A stretch of DNA of 6,813 bases from an uncultured bacterium (GTDB lineage Bacteria > Pseudomonadota > Alphaproteobacteria > SP197), in contig CALLQH010000149.1 in assembly GCA_938014945.1 (NCBI GenBank), forward strand, positions 1 to 6,813, read 5' to 3'. The number at the start of each line of letters is the position of its first letter. The stretch's first letter is position 1. Positions 5,879 through 6,813 of this stretch are shown piece by piece. The notes under the pieces were generated by a model, which was not told the origin of the DNA, ran no database searches, and was given only the letters and a program-made list of their open reading frames with translations. The position numbers and the translations under genes were made by a program.

Positions 5879-6339
5879 GCAAGACCCTGCTGATCGTCGG
5901 GCACATCCCCTCGCCCAACACCCGGAGCCTGCGCGACGCCGTCGAACAGGGCGCGCGGGAGCTGGAAGCAGATGACGTGGAGGTGCGCTGCCTCACCCCC
6001 TTCGAGGCCGGGCCGCAGGATGTGCTGGCGGCGGACGCCATCATCCTGGGGACGACCGAGAACCTGGGGTACATGTCCGGCGCTCTGAAGGACTTCTTCG
6101 ACCGCACCTACTACGGCGTTCTGGAGGAGAAACAGGGCCTGCCCTGCGGCCTCTACATCCGCGCCGGGCTGGACGGCACCGGCACGCGCCGCGCCGTGGA
6201 ATCCATCCTCACCGGCCTGCGCTGGAAGCTGGTCGCCCAGCCGCTGACCCTGAAGGGCGACTGGCAGGACGGCTTCGTCGATGAGGTCCGCGAACTGGGC
6301 GAGCTGATGGCGGCGGGCCTGGAGGCGGGCGTCTTCTAG
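5875..6339 (+). CDS. Short flavodoxin-family protein (154 aa)
   Basis: A single-domain FMN-binding flavodoxin-fold protein, expected to be a cytosolic electron carrier or a small NAD(P)H-dependent flavin reductase. The first beta strand KTLLIVGH leads into a phosphate-binding loop S13-P-N15-T16 and helix 1. The second FMN loop is T60-T-E-N-L-G-Y-M-S-G69, followed by ALKDFFDRTYY. YIRAGLDGTGTRRAVESILTGL (94-115) forms the third cofactor side and the next helix, and the protein ends AAGLEAGVF. Length is standard for short-chain flavodoxins. The start GTG at 5875 overlaps the hydrolase stop in a GTGA arrangement, so the two are translationally coupled. Placement at the end of a unit led by an Fe-S flavoenzyme suggests a redox partner role, but this is inference. 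The stop codon lies 25 bases from the stop of a convergent gene. Confidence 0.9.
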   Translation: MSKTLLIVGHIPSPNTRSLRDAVEQGARELEADDVEVRCLTPFEAGPQDVLAADAIILGTTENLGYMSGALKDFFDRTYYGVLEEKQGLPCGLYIRAGLDGTGTRRAVESILTGLRWKLVAQPLTLKGDWQDGFVDEVRELGELMAAGLEAGVF

Positions 6340-6346
6340 GCGCCCG
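6326..6346. terminator. Possible hairpin terminator between convergent genes
   Basis: CGGGCG (6326-6331) and CGCCCG (6341-6346) form a perfect 6-bp stem around a 9-base loop that contains the flavodoxin stop codon. The genes on both sides end here, so a bidirectional stop would make sense. There is no T-run on either strand, which weakens the call. Confidence 0.3.
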
Positions 6347-6364
6347 GGACGGCGACAACCGCCT

Positions 6365-6813
6365 TCAGTCGGCCGTTGCTTCCTCGCTGGGCTTGCCGCC
6401 CAGGGCATCCGCCGCGGCAAACACCTTGTCGAAGGCTTCGGCCAGACGCTCCGCATCGGTGGCGCGCAGAACCAGGCTGGTGCCGTAGGTGCCGTCCATC
6501 GACCAGGGGTAGCTGCCCATCTCGACATCGGGATACTCGGCCTGCAGGTCGGAGAGCGCCTTGGCGATGGTGCCTTCCCCGGTCATCACCCGGATCGAGC
6601 GGGAAAGCACGACGCTGCCGCGGCGCAACCTGTGGCTTGCCCCCTTGAACATGGCGCGCGCGATGGAAGGCACGCCGGCCAGGACGAAGACGTTGCCGAT
6701 CTGGAAACCCGGCGCCAGGCTGATCTCGTTGTCGATGAGCTGGGCGCCGTCGGGCACGCGCGCCATGCGCATGCGCGCCTCGTTGGCCTCCATGCCCCGG
6801 CTCTCGAAATGGC
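6365..6813 (-). CDS. CinA/MoaB-fold molybdopterin-binding family protein, C-terminal part
   Basis: The coding frame runs in from the right edge and ends at TCA 6367-6365, giving the last 148 complete codons of a protein that is normally about 250 residues. Visible family motifs are MEANEARMRMARVPDGAQLIDN, APGFQIGNVFVLAGVPSIARAMF (the G-V-P loop of the MoCF domain), SRSIRVMTGEGTIAKALSDLQ, EMGSYP and GTSLVLRATD. These match the competence/damage-inducible protein A group (COG1058, MoCF-biosynthesis fold). The protein ends soon after this domain with a short Glu/Ala tail, so the C-terminal nicotinamide-nucleotide amidase domain of full CinA is absent. Stand-alone versions are common; biochemical role is poorly defined, with nucleotide or pyridine-nucleotide pyrophosphatase activity proposed for relatives. 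The true start is outside the window; the internal Met at 6793 is not it, because family-like residues continue upstream (HFESRG). Convergent with the flavodoxin gene. Confidence 0.9.
   Translation of the reverse strand, partial: HFESRGMEANEARMRMARVPDGAQLIDNEISLAPGFQIGNVFVLAGVPSIARAMFKGASHRLRRGSVVLSRSIRVMTGEGTIAKALSDLQAEYPDVEMGSYPWSMDGTYGTSLVLRATDAERLAEAFDKVFAAADALGGKPSEEATAD

Overview
The window is GC-rich, with strong G/C preference at third codon positions, short intergenic gaps, a CCA-encoding tRNA-Leu, a stand-alone CinA-type molybdopterin-binding protein and a short flavodoxin ending in AGLEAG. Together these suggest an alphaproteobacterial chromosome, perhaps Rhodospirillales-like. That placement is an impression from protein style, not a measured one. 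No phage gene, transposase or CRISPR array is visible.

Left part (1-1387). Two tandem 81-bp units (repeat core about 55 bp) fill the left edge. They sit inside the open frame of a minus-strand APH-type phosphotransferase, whose family-like sequence stops near base 189. A 72-residue protein of unknown function lies just upstream of it on the same strand, probably in the same operon. Transcribed divergently from that pair is a small predicted lipoprotein with a clear lipobox.

Middle (1405-2501, minus strand). A tRNA-Leu(UAA) gene with a plausible promoter of its own is followed upstream by a complete Na+/Ca2+ exchanger of the YrbG/CaCA family. The antiporter's 5' side holds a 15-bp dyad in a 187-bp divergent intergenic region.

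Right part (2689-6339, plus strand). Three genes form a likely operon. The first is a 653-residue iron-sulfur flavoenzyme of the 2,4-dienoyl-CoA reductase / trimethylamine dehydrogenase type. The second is a cytoplasmic NylB-like serine hydrolase. The third is a short flavodoxin-fold protein whose GTG start overlaps the hydrolase stop codon. The inferred idea is a small catabolic unit in which the hydrolase opens an ester or amide, the flavoenzyme oxidises, reduces or demethylates the product, and the flavodoxin handles electrons. No substrate can be read from the sequence. The last gene, convergent and cut by the right edge, is a CinA/MoaB-fold protein.

The two places most worth a second look are the repeat-disrupted phosphotransferase and the three-gene flavoenzyme cluster.
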